Of a stretch of DNA of 64,000 bases, positions 26,145 through 34,215 are shown piece after piece. The notes below the pieces were generated by a model. It worked only from the letters and a program-made list of their open reading frames with translations, was not told the origin of the DNA and did not search any database. How positions within the stretch are numbered: the first letter of the stretch is position 1; every line of letters starts with the position of its first letter. The stretch is from Marinococcus halophilus (GTDB taxonomy: Bacteria; Bacillota; Bacilli; Bacillales; Marinococcaceae): contig NZ_NPFA01000011.1 of the NCBI RefSeq assembly GCF_002265875.1, forward strand, positions 1 through 64,000, in the 5' to 3' direction. A program made the position numbers and the translations under genes.

Positions 26145-26380
26145 ATGCCTTACTCTAACCAAAGAGAAAAATCTTTGAGTACTCGGTCTTCAGAGCTTAA
26201 CGCTGCCATTATTTTTATGTATATTTCAGGATTGCTTTTTTTAGATGGGATCTGTTCGGTGACGGTTTACCGTTAACCAATTTTAGTGCAGAACTAATAT
26301 TTAAATTAATGGCTCTATTTTTCATGTTTTTTAGTTTTAAAAAATTTATTAATTTTTTAAAAAACAATAGTGCTCAGTAA
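26145..26380 (+). pseudogene. Frameshifted small two-helix membrane protein
   Basis: ATG 26145 follows AAGGAGAAG. The frame reads a polar N-terminus and a first hydrophobic segment (AAIIFMYISGLLFLDG) and stops at 26276. In another frame, from about 26245, it continues as a G-D-G-L-P segment, a second hydrophobic run (LIFKLMALFFMFFSF) and a basic tail to a stop at 26378-26380. One frameshift would restore a protein of about 78 residues. I do not recognise the family. Confidence 0.45.
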
Positions 26381-26433
26381 GTATACTAAAAGAGTTGCTT
26401 TTTAATTTTTCAATTTTAATGCTTTAAATCGTC

Positions 26434-27182
26434 AAATTAAGTTAGACAACATATCAGGCTCCAGGTACCTTATGAATACTTCCAACGGGGTGAAATAGTC
26501 TAACGATTTTCTTGGGAGATGATTTCTTTTGGGGGGCACAGTGGAAACATACCACTGCTCCACGTCCTGAAAATCCATGTGTTTGGGCAATTTATCCTTT
26601 CGAAGCAAATTATTCGAATGTTCGTTTGGTCCGCGCTGAAAAGGGTGTTCCCAGATCGGCAAAAGAAAGGGCAAGATCGTGTCTATTCCTAATCAACCAC
26701 CAGTTGGAAAAACTTTGCCGCAGTCAAAGGAGATAGATTTAAAGAGGTATTTCAAGAAGCGTCCGCATGGTTGAAGAGTAATAATCACTTTTGAGAAGGG
26801 CTCGACCAGGGTACTCACGGCACTTTGGTGGTGACGCCCAACAATAGCCTCACCTTCTAAGTGCCCGAATTCCTGCCGAAAGGCTGGATAATTCCGGTTT
26901 CTAACCGCAAGTGTCCGAAGAAACGACTGCTTTCCTCAACGTTCCTAATGTCCATTCGGTTTTAGCTTTCCTTTCCTCGGCAGCGTCTTTCGATTCAGCG
27001 CCCGTTGCTCGAATAGACGGTACAGCATGCTTCTGGAACAGGGAAACGGACGCTTCCATGAGGAGAACTTCATTCGTGCGAAGATGGGTACAGGTCGTTC
27101 TTGCCCATTTCTATGAGTTCTTTAGTCGGAAATTCATCTTGAGTGTGTCTCGAATGATCTTTTTCGTTGTCTAGCTTATTTG
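26434..27182 (-). mobile_element. Decayed IS30-family insertion sequence, second copy
   Basis: Ends 26434-26450 (AAATTAAGTTAGACAAC) and 27166-27182 (GTTGTCTAGCTTATTTG) are inverted repeats and match the ends of the remnant at 515-1200. On the minus strand, one frame (about 26870-26700) reads GHLEGEAIVGRHHQSAVSTLVE, the IS30 catalytic region. Another (26432-26674) reads an IS30 C-terminus with WEHPFQRGPNEHSNNLLRK and RKSLDYFTPLEVF. Stops and deletions leave about 750 bp, so it is inactive. It sits just upstream of the PTS operon promoter. Confidence 0.85.
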
Positions 27183-27221
27183 CACAATTGGCGATTACAA
27201 AAAGCTTAAAGCATTTCTTAG

Positions 27222-27250
27222 TTGACAACGATATGAAAGCGCTATATTAT
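27222..27250 (+). promoter_or_regulatory. Sigma-A promoter of the PTS operon, with cre-like site inside
   Basis: TTGACA (27222-27227) and TATTAT (27245-27250) are separated by exactly 17 bases. Between them ATGAAAGCGCTATAT (27233-27247) matches the cre consensus WTGNAANCGNWNNCW with one mismatch, so CcpA could block the promoter directly. Confidence 0.8.
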
Positions 27251-27257
27251 ATTTATA

Positions 27258-27271
27258 AACGTTATAACGTT
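27258..27271. promoter_or_regulatory. Operator palindrome of the PTS operon
   Basis: AACGTTATAACGTT is a perfect 14-bp palindrome covering the expected transcription start, 8 bases past the -10 box. It is the likely site of the GntR/HutC-type repressor encoded at the end of the operon. Confidence 0.7.
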
Positions 27272-27335
27272 ATGATGTTTAATATTGGTGTGCATGCTTA
27301 TTAGTTATCAATATTTTTCGAGGAGGGCAGAATAA

Positions 27336-28730
27336 ATGGAAAAGTTGGCGAAAGACCTTATCAAATTCATGGGTGGAGAACAAAATATTAAAACGGTGAC
27401 GCACTGTGCAACAAGACTAAGAACCGAATTAAAGGATAAAAGCTTAGTAGACACTCAAAAAATAAGAGATACCAAAGGCGTTATGGGTGTTGTTGATAGC
27501 GAGTCTACGTTTCAAATCGTCATCGGCACGAATGTTAATGAAGTTTACGAAGAAATTATTAAAAGAACGGAACTACAAGAAAAAGAAAAAATAAATATAC
27601 GTCATGAGGAAGACGTCAAAGAAGAAAAGAAAGAACAAAATACATTCAAACGGTATTTTAATCATTTTTTAGAAATTGTCATAAGCATTTTCACTCCATT
27701 ATTACCTTTGTTCGCTGGTGCCGGTTTATTACGAGGATTCACGATTTTAGCCACCCAGATTGGTGTTTTGAATGAAGATAGTAATACTAACTTAATCCTG
27801 ACCCTAGCTGCTACTTCCGTTTTTCAGTTCCTTCCTCTGCTTGTAGCGATTACAGCCGCGAGACGATTTAAAACGAGCCCTTATATTGCGTTAGCGATCA
27901 TGGGAGCATTATTGATGCCTGATTTTTTAGCTCTAGTAGAAAACGAGACGGACTCCATTAGTTATATGGGTGTTCCGGTACCCATTTTTGATTACAGCGG
28001 CCAAGTTATACCAGCCATCTTAACAGTATGGGTTCAATCGAAATTAGAACACTTCATGAAAGGAAAATTGGTACAAAGTTTGCACATGGTGGTTATTCCT
28101 ACGGTCTTATTATTTTTGTTGGTCCCGTTAGTGGCGATCGTCATTGGACCTATCGGCAATTACTTGAGTATTTTATCGGCGCAAGGTGTTGATCTTGTCA
28201 TTTCGTCGAACAGTGTCATCGCCGGAGCGATCATTGGAGGGATCTGGAACATCTTCATCATGTTTGGCATTCACTGGGCTCCAAATACCACCGTCGTTAT
28301 CCCGAACATTGCCTCTACAGGAGAATCCAGTATAATCGCCTATGCCGCCAATGCTAATTTCGGTATGGCTGGTGCAGTGTTAGCCGTCTTTTTACGAAGC
28401 AAAAGCAAAACGCTCCAATCATTTTCCATTACCTCCATCACCTCGGTGTTTTTATCCGGTATCGTGGAACCAGCCATTTATGGTCTGGGCGTTAAACTAA
28501 AAACCCCATTGGTTGCTGGATGTGTGGGCGCAGCTATTGGCGGCGCATTTATGGGATTCTTTAACGTAGTCGGATATGCTTTTGTTTTTGGGGGGCTGAC
28601 AACCATTCCCGCTTTCGCCGGGCCTACCTTATGGGCGTATATCGTAGGATTAACTATTTCATTTGTTTCCGCGATGGTTTTGACGTTGATCCTTGGATTT
28701 AAAGAATCCAACAATATGGAAGAAGAATAA
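27336..28730 (+). CDS. PTS transporter IIBC component, glucose/sucrose superfamily
   Basis: The 464-residue protein has an N-terminal IIB domain with the phosphorylated Cys24 in THCATRLRTEL, a linker rich in Lys/Glu (about 78-105), and a IIC domain with about ten membrane segments. IIC motifs include the G-I-H-W-A-P segment near 310 and the GIVEPAIYG motif near 380. It imports and phosphorylates a sugar or glycoside; no IIA domain is attached, so it must borrow a IIA protein. No phospho-glycosidase of known family follows; instead an ADP-ribosylglycohydrolase-family enzyme is encoded 17 bases downstream, suggesting an N-glycoside substrate. AGGAGGG precedes the ATG. Confidence 0.92.
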   Translation: MEKLAKDLIKFMGGEQNIKTVTHCATRLRTELKDKSLVDTQKIRDTKGVMGVVDSESTFQIVIGTNVNEVYEEIIKRTELQEKEKINIRHEEDVKEEKKEQNTFKRYFNHFLEIVISIFTPLLPLFAGAGLLRGFTILATQIGVLNEDSNTNLILTLAATSVFQFLPLLVAITAARRFKTSPYIALAIMGALLMPDFLALVENETDSISYMGVPVPIFDYSGQVIPAILTVWVQSKLEHFMKGKLVQSLHMVVIPTVLLFLLVPLVAIVIGPIGNYLSILSAQGVDLVISSNSVIAGAIIGGIWNIFIMFGIHWAPNTTVVIPNIASTGESSIIAYAANANFGMAGAVLAVFLRSKSKTLQSFSITSITSVFLSGIVEPAIYGLGVKLKTPLVAGCVGAAIGGAFMGFFNVVGYAFVFGGLTTIPAFAGPTLWAYIVGLTISFVSAMVLTLILGFKESNNMEEE

Positions 28731-28747
28731 CAAAGGAGAAGATTATT

Positions 28748-29770
28748 ATGGAAAAGAACATTCTAGGGAGTCTCGCTTTAGCAGCCATGGGGGACGCGAT
28801 GGGGGCCGCCACCGAAAACCTTACGTTTCATCAAATTCGAGAAACATTTCATGGACAGGTCACGGAATTTCAGAAGCCAGGTGACACCGCCTTTGCTTTA
28901 GGGAATGAACCAGGTCAAGTGACGGACGATTTTTCCCAAATTTATCTGATTCTCCAAGAGGTTTTAGAAACGAAAGAGCAAACCATCACCACCGAAATCG
29001 TCAAACAGGCCATGATCAAGTGGTCCAACATGCCCGTCTACTTTAATCGTTTTGCCGGGCCTACCACCAGAAGTGCTATTGCCATGTACAAAGGCGAAAA
29101 ACAAGAAATGCAGCCTCTCGAGGGTGCAGTCATCGTTGACTATGCATCCAAAGCCACCAACGGGGCTGCTATGAAAATTTCTCCTGCGGGGTTATTTCAT
29201 CCCGGTCATCAAGATGCGGCCATCCAAGATGCCATCACGATCACAAGAGTGACACATGACAATCATTTAGCCATATCTGGAGCTAGTGCCGTTGCTTCTG
29301 CCGTTAGTGCTTCTTTAAAAGAAGAAGTCACCTTTGATGAGATTTTGGAAGCGGGGTTATATGGTGCTATCGAGGGCGAGCGTTTAGGACAAGATACCAG
29401 CCGAACGGTAGCTGGGGCCAGCGTCGTGGAACGAATGAAATTGGCTTTTGATATCGTCGAGGAACCTGGCTCCAAAGAAGAAAATCTGTTAAAACTCTAT
29501 CAGCTCATCGGAAGCGGCTTACATGTCTCCGAAGCGGTGCCATGTGCGTTTGGGATTATCAAAGCAAATCATGGAAATGCTCAACAGGCGGTTATCGATG
29601 CGGTGAACATCGGGTATGACACCGATACGATAGCTACCATTGTCGGCGCCATCGTCGGGGCCATAAGTGAGAAAAACAGGGAATTTTATGATATGATAGA
29701 CTTTATCGAGAAGGCAAATGATTTTGACATCACGAGCCTAGCTCAGCGTCTCGCTTCTCGAATATCATAA
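28748..29770 (+). CDS. ADP-ribosylglycohydrolase (DraG/ARH) family protein
   Basis: The 340-residue protein shows the DraG-type binuclear Mg2+ site: GDAMGAATE near residue 15, VTDDFSQ near 58, and YDTDTIATIVGA near 290, all in the usual order. The family cleaves N- or O-glycosidic bonds of ribosyl compounds. Placed between a PTS IIBC gene and its GntR regulator, this one probably acts on the phosphorylated sugar that the PTS brings in rather than on ADP-ribosylated proteins. E. coli yegU, next to a nucleoside transporter, a kinase and a GntR gene, is a comparable arrangement. The substrate is not known; AAGGAGAAG precedes the ATG. Confidence 0.88.
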   Translation: MEKNILGSLALAAMGDAMGAATENLTFHQIRETFHGQVTEFQKPGDTAFALGNEPGQVTDDFSQIYLILQEVLETKEQTITTEIVKQAMIKWSNMPVYFNRFAGPTTRSAIAMYKGEKQEMQPLEGAVIVDYASKATNGAAMKISPAGLFHPGHQDAAIQDAITITRVTHDNHLAISGASAVASAVSASLKEEVTFDEILEAGLYGAIEGERLGQDTSRTVAGASVVERMKLAFDIVEEPGSKEENLLKLYQLIGSGLHVSEAVPCAFGIIKANHGNAQQAVIDAVNIGYDTDTIATIVGAIVGAISEKNREFYDMIDFIEKANDFDITSLAQRLASRIS

Positions 29771-29787
29771 GACTGGAAGAGGTTACT

Positions 29788-30510
29788 ATGATTGACTCTA
29801 CGAAAACGAACGAGCCCCTGTATAAGCAAATTTACAATGAATTGCTTCAAAAAATCATTCGTAACGAATATCATGAGGGCGATATTTTGCCTTCCGAACC
29901 AGCATTGCAAGACACGTACGGAGTAAGTCGTATCACGATTCGTCGGGCGATGGATATTTTACAAACCAATGGCTATGTTAAAAAACACTCGGGCATCGGA
30001 ACTATTGTGATGAACACCAAACACGGACTGCAGCTAAAGAGAATTTCGAGCTTTAGTGAAGACAACTTGAATCGAGACGCTCTTTCCGAATTAGTCTCTT
30101 TCGATATTGTGGAGGCGCCTCTCCAAGTGGTGACGAAATTACACTTGCGTGAAGATGTTCAAGTGTACAAAATTGAACGTTTACGCATCATAAACGGCGA
30201 AAAAGTAGGTTTCCATCGCTCCTTTATTCCGATTAATAAAGTGGAGATTACTCAAAGCGATATGGTGTCACCCCAAGCGTCTCTTTATCAAGTACTCCGA
30301 GCGCATGACATTCACTTAACCACAGCCAATGAAACCATTGAAGCCATGAGCGCCACCTCCATGCTGCAGGACCAATTGCAGTTAGAAGACCATGCGCCAT
30401 TACTTTATATCGAACGGTGTTCTTTTGATCATCACGAGGGTATCGAATTTGCGGAAATCTATTATCGTGCGGATCGGTACAAGTACCATGTTGAACTAGA
30501 AGGAGAATGA
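29788..30510 (+). CDS. GntR/HutC-family regulator of the PTS operon
   Basis: The 240-residue protein has an N-terminal winged helix (ILPSEPALQDTYGVSRITIR, about 33-52) and a UTRA ligand-binding domain (about 85-235), the HutC layout. Regulators of this type usually sense a phosphorylated sugar. It starts 17 bases after the ADP-ribosylglycohydrolase stop and is the last gene before a strong terminator. Its probable operator is the palindrome at 27258-27271, giving autoregulation. Confidence 0.9.
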   Translation: MIDSTKTNEPLYKQIYNELLQKIIRNEYHEGDILPSEPALQDTYGVSRITIRRAMDILQTNGYVKKHSGIGTIVMNTKHGLQLKRISSFSEDNLNRDALSELVSFDIVEAPLQVVTKLHLREDVQVYKIERLRIINGEKVGFHRSFIPINKVEITQSDMVSPQASLYQVLRAHDIHLTTANETIEAMSATSMLQDQLQLEDHAPLLYIERCSFDHHEGIEFAEIYYRADRYKYHVELEGE

Positions 30511-30511
30511 C

Positions 30512-30549
30512 ATGAATGGGGCCTCTTCTTTGAGAGGCCCTGTTCATGT
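30512..30549 (+). terminator. Terminator of the PTS operon
   Basis: Long stem GGGCCTCT / AGAGGCCC extended by CATGAAT / TTCATG arms, followed by a T-rich stretch, immediately after the regulator stop codon. Confidence 0.75.
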
Positions 30550-30580
30550 TTATTTTATATATTACATCGAAAATTTCATT

Positions 30581-30602
30581 AACATAATCGCGATTATTAG
30601 CA
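30581..30602. repeat. 22-bp repeat with central palindrome, copy 2
   Basis: Identical to 8171-8192, including the palindrome ATAATCGCGATTAT. Here it is followed 19 bases later by a strong terminator hairpin; copy 1 has only a weak resemblance to such a hairpin after it. Confidence 0.7.
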
Positions 30603-30620
30603 ACTCCTCACAAAACAAAC

Positions 30621-30659
30621 AAGCATCTCAACTCTTTTCGAAGCTGAGATGCTTTTTTT
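30621..30659 (+). terminator. Rho-independent terminator
   Basis: Perfect stem AAGCATCTCA / TGAGATGCTT with a 14-base loop, running into seven T. It is the second terminator after the PTS operon. Confidence 0.75.
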
Positions 30660-30852
30660 ACTACTTAAGATGAAACAATAATCCAATTATTTAATTATAC
30701 AAATAGTCAATTTCTTCTTTTTGTATCAATAAATCATATAAATAGACCCTCACTCTTTCTAGGGGAACTGCTGCTTTTCTTAGCTTTTTACACTCAGTTA
30801 TTTTGACTTATTATTCATTTCATTTTCAATTATTACTTTTTTTATAAATTCT

Positions 30853-31549
30853 TCTATGTTTTCTTTTAATTGTTCCAAGGCATGCTTCGATTAGGGATTA
30901 AGCATCCCTCAGGGCCACCATCCTGTTTAACTGCTTTGGGTATTTCACTTATACCATCTAGTCTCTTCATTGGTTCTGTTTTGCGGGAAATGGATGGGAA
31001 GAATTTGAGCAATGATTTTTAAAAGCTCTTCGTGAGGGGTCGTCATACCGGCTTCAATACGTCTGATCGTACGCGTGGATGCCCCGACCGCTTCAGCCAG
31101 TTCTCGTTGCGATAAACCTTGCATCCTCCGTTTGATTTTAATGTGCTCTGCTGTCCATACTTCCCGCTTTAATTGATCTATATGAGCTCTTTTCATCACC
31201 GTATAATAATATTGCCAGCTCATTTTCATCATAAAATCTCCTTCCTAATAACACCCCTGGAGGTAGCCAAGGTTTTTCCCTTCTGATGAGGCATAGTACT
31301 ACCAATATATTTCTCAACGATCACGGGGGCAGCTAAGCCTCTTGTCTTCTCTTTCGTTAGTTCGAACGTTTTCTATCGCATTTTATCATTATTCGTTAGC
31401 CCTGTCGGAGGATTATTGCAGCATTAATCAAGAAAAAAGGGCAAGACAAATACAAAGGCGTCGCACCTTCCGAAACATTCAAACGATAAAAAGAATCATT
31501 GCTTCTTGATTCTTTTTTGCTCTTAAGAGTGTTGGTTTAAATCCCCTAA
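30853..31549. repeat. ~697-bp direct repeat carrying an XRE gene, copy B
   Basis: Near-identical to 4703-5398 along its whole length and in the same orientation. Left of it is AT-rich DNA; right of it is the end of the taurine gene cluster. It has the same hairpin near the right end (31489-31518). Confidence 0.85.
30945..31232 (-). CDS. XRE-family HTH regulator, copy B
   Basis: The 95-residue paralogue of the gene at 4794-5081 has the same start context (AAGGAG then ATG ATG) and the HTH segment LSQRELAEAVGASTRTIRRIE at about 40-60. Differences from copy A cluster in the second half, including the recognition helix, so the two proteins may bind different sites. The protein after the HTH is mostly helical. 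It has no clear partner gene. Confidence 0.75.
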   Translation of the reverse strand: MMKMSWQYYYTVMKRAHIDQLKREVWTAEHIKIKRRMQGLSQRELAEAVGASTRTIRRIEAGMTTPHEELLKIIAQILPIHFPQNRTNEETRWYK

Positions 31550-31592
31550 TGGCCAATGAATTACTTTTCTTTTTGTCTTTTTAGAGAGACAT

Positions 31593-31874
31593 TTATGATA
31601 GTACTTGTAATGGCCTGATACCTTGAAGGTGAACGGTATTAAGCATTTGAGCCACAAATTCAATCACACAAGGACCACGGTAAACACGCCCATTTATGTC
31701 TACAGCTTCTAAAATAAAACAAAAATGGTTATTTGGCTCTTCAAAAAAGAAATGCTTACCGTTTTCAATGACTACTTCCCAAGTTCTAGTCGTACAATTT
31801 TTTTGAAATTTTAATATAGCTTCTTGAAAAGAGATGAGTTTTTGATCTAAACAAATATGTCGTAAATAAACCAT
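31593..31874 (-). CDS. Unknown small protein at the end of the taurine cluster
   Basis: The 93-residue frame starts at ATG 31874 (a TTG two codons earlier is also possible; AAAGGG lies nearby). It is rich in aromatic residues and Cys (CLDQ, NCTT, FCFILEA, GPCVIEF) with no signal or membrane helix. I do not recognise it. It lies 53 bases downstream of the broken pta on the same strand, so it may be the last gene of the taurine operon, or a relic. Confidence 0.45.
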   Translation of the reverse strand: MVYLRHICLDQKLISFQEAILKFQKNCTTRTWEVVIENGKHFFFEEPNNHFCFILEAVDINGRVYRGPCVIEFVAQMLNTVHLQGIRPLQVLS

Positions 31875-31926
31875 CGGCAAATCATCCCTTTACTTAAAAG
31901 CTTCATACATTGTAGATTTAATTGTC

Positions 31927-32906
31927 TCAGGAAAAACTAAACCTCTTATTGTTTATCGCTTGCCATCCAGTAATGATCCCTAGGTAATAAATATCTTCCA
32001 TTGAGCACCCTCTAGACAAATCATTCACTGGACGATTAAGTCCTTGAATAATTGGCCCAATAGCTTGATAACCAGCCAACCTTTCTGTAATCTTGTAAGC
32101 TATATTTGCTGAATTTAGATCTGGGAATACCAGCACATTCGCTTCCCCATGAATGACCGAATTTTGATTTTTGCGCGCGGCTATTGCTGGTGTCACAGCT
32201 GCATCAAATTGGATTTCTCCTTCAGCAGGATATTCGTCATGCTTATTAATAAATATTTTTGTGGCTTCACTAACTTTTTCGGTATCACTAGAAATTGCAG
32301 AGCCATTGGTAGAATAGCTCAAAAAGCCACCTTTGGATTCAAATTATAAAGTTCGGCAGCTTCTGCAGATAGAAACGCTATTTCTGCCAATTCATAACTA
32401 TTTGGAGAGGGATTGACAGCACAATCTGCAAATAAAAATGTTTTTTCTTGATTATTCATTAGAAAATAGCTACTTATTCGTTGAATACCTTTTTTTGTTT
32501 TAATGATTTCTAAAGCCGGCCTTAATACCTCGGAAGTTTTGAAAGTTGCTCCGCCTATTAAACCTTCTCCAATATTGTAATGTAACAAACCCATAGAAAA
32601 ATAGTTAGTGCTTCGAACTAGTTGGTTAGCGCGGTCTTGAGAATATTTAGTTAGTAATTTTTGAAACAGATAATTGCAAATTTTTTCGTTTGAGTAAAAA
32701 GTACTTGGATCCACAATTTCAATATCTGTATTTTTTACATTTTTTACTTTTCTCCACAATTCGTATTCATTTCCTACCAAAATCGGGTGAATAATTTTCT
32801 CTCGGGATAACTTTAGCGCAGCTTCAACAACTCGACTATCTTCTCCCTCCATAAAAAGTATAGAAGGTCTTTTTTTTCGCACTTTTTCTATTAGTTCTTC
32901 CCACAT
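31927..32906 (-). pseudogene. pta: Phosphate acetyltransferase Pta, frameshifted
   Basis: The first 195 codons from ATG 32906 read a Pta N-terminal two thirds (ILFMEGEDSRVVEAALKL, FSMGLLHYNIGEGLIGGA) and stop after NPKVAF. The frame shifted by one base then continues LSYSTNGSAIS through the Pta C-terminus to 31927. The break is at a run of five T (about 32323-32327); six T would restore the usual K-V-A-x-L-S-Y-S-T-N-G-S-A. Pta converts the acetyl phosphate made by Xsc into acetyl-CoA, so it belongs here. It may be a true mutation, phase variation or a sequence error. Confidence 0.88.
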
Positions 32907-32927
32907 GTTTTCACCTCTTATTAATAT

Positions 32928-33965
32928 TTATAGCAACAAAAACGAAATGATTGAAACAAAAACAGTTGTAATGCACATAGCAATTAAAGGTTTAAACGCT
33001 TTATTACGTAAATCTTTAAAAATTACATTTAATCCCAGACCGACCATAGCAGCAGTAAGCAACCAGGTCGTGGCATTTTCAACTCCGACCATTATTTCTT
33101 TAGGGAAAGCAATGACTTCATTTAAAACAAATGTATTTATTAAACTCATGCCAATAAAACCTAAAAGAAAATATGGAAACGGAATTTTTACTTGGGGGGC
33201 GTTTTTCTCTCTTGAAATTTTTTTCATACAAAAGATTAAGATGAAACAAACAGGAATTAGTAAAAACACTCGTCCAAGCTTTGCTAAAAGGGCAATAGCT
33301 AAGGCATCTTGTCCTGCTGGTTCTGCAGCTATAGCTACATGCGCTAATTCATGAAGACTCATACCCGACCAAATACCATATTCCATCGATTCAAGAGGAA
33401 TAATGGGGCGTAACAGAATATAAATAATAGAAAATACAGTTCCCATTAATGCAATAATCCCTACGCTTATCGCAGTGTCTTCATTTTTTGCTTTAAGTAT
33501 TGGAGCTACTGCAGCTATCGCTGCTGCTCCGCAAATTCCTGTTCCTACACCCAATAGCATAGAGATGGAATAATCTGCTTTTAATATCTTGGCTAACCAC
33601 AGAGTAAATAAAATGGCAAAAGTAATAATGACTGCATCCCTAATTAATAAACTCGCGCCATCAGTTAAAACAACGGCAATATTTAGTTGCAAACCGTATA
33701 AAATAATAGCTAAACGTAGAAGTTTTTGCGTCGAAAAAGTTATACCATCTCTTAATTTTTCGGGATATCCAAATACCTGGCGGTAAGAAACAGCAAGTAT
33801 TATGGCACAGGCTAATTGGCCAATATAGCTAAAACCAGGAATAAGGGCTAATAAAAACCCTAAGAAAGCGATTACAAAAGTGAATAAAATACCTAACAAC
33901 CATTTATTTCGATATTTCATGCCTGTGTTTGAGGAATATCTATGTGTAGTAGTTTCTGAATTCAT
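32928..33965 (-). CDS. YeiH-family (UPF0324) putative sulfate/sulfite exporter
   Basis: The 345-residue protein has about ten predicted membrane helices and typical YeiH segments (GVGTGICGAAAIAAVAP near 145, SGMSLHELAHVAIAA near 205). Members of this family occur in taurine and other sulfonate gene clusters, where they have been proposed to export the sulfite or sulfate released by Xsc. Its position 21 bases upstream of pta and near Tpa and Xsc supports that role here. AGGAGG precedes the ATG. Confidence 0.85.
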   Translation of the reverse strand: MNSETTTHRYSSNTGMKYRNKWLLGILFTFVIAFLGFLLALIPGFSYIGQLACAIILAVSYRQVFGYPEKLRDGITFSTQKLLRLAIILYGLQLNIAVVLTDGASLLIRDAVIITFAILFTLWLAKILKADYSISMLLGVGTGICGAAAIAAVAPILKAKNEDTAISVGIIALMGTVFSIIYILLRPIIPLESMEYGIWSGMSLHELAHVAIAAEPAGQDALAIALLAKLGRVFLLIPVCFILIFCMKKISREKNAPQVKIPFPYFLLGFIGMSLINTFVLNEVIAFPKEIMVGVENATTWLLTAAMVGLGLNVIFKDLRNKAFKPLIAMCITTVFVSIISFLLL

Positions 33966-34111
33966 TCAAGCCACCTCCTATCCTAATGTTATCTATGTTG
34001 TTTTAAAATTAGAAATAAAGATATGTAATACACGATATAATTTAATGTAATAAAAAATTGTTTTTTCTTTCATTGAAATCTCGTCCATAAGTGTCATGGT
34101 TCAAATTAAAT

Positions 34112-34144
34112 AAAGTGATCTCAGCCTTAACTCAAGATCACTTT
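34112..34144 (-). terminator. Terminator after the APC permease gene
   Basis: Stem AAAGTGATCT / AGATCACTTT with a 13-base loop; on the minus strand it is followed by ATTTAATTT. It separates the ald-tpa-permease unit from the yeiH-pta unit. Confidence 0.65.
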
Positions 34145-34215
34145 AGAATCTTTAAGATTTAAAGAAAAAATTTTAATTTTTCTTATTATTCAAATAATAA
34201 ACAAAATAAATTTTC

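Larger units (their letters stand above)
30550..30852. other. Intergenic stretch between the PTS operon and XRE repeat copy B
   Basis: AT-rich. It holds the 22-bp repeat (30581-30602) and a terminator (30621-30659); no gene is seen. Confidence 0.4.
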
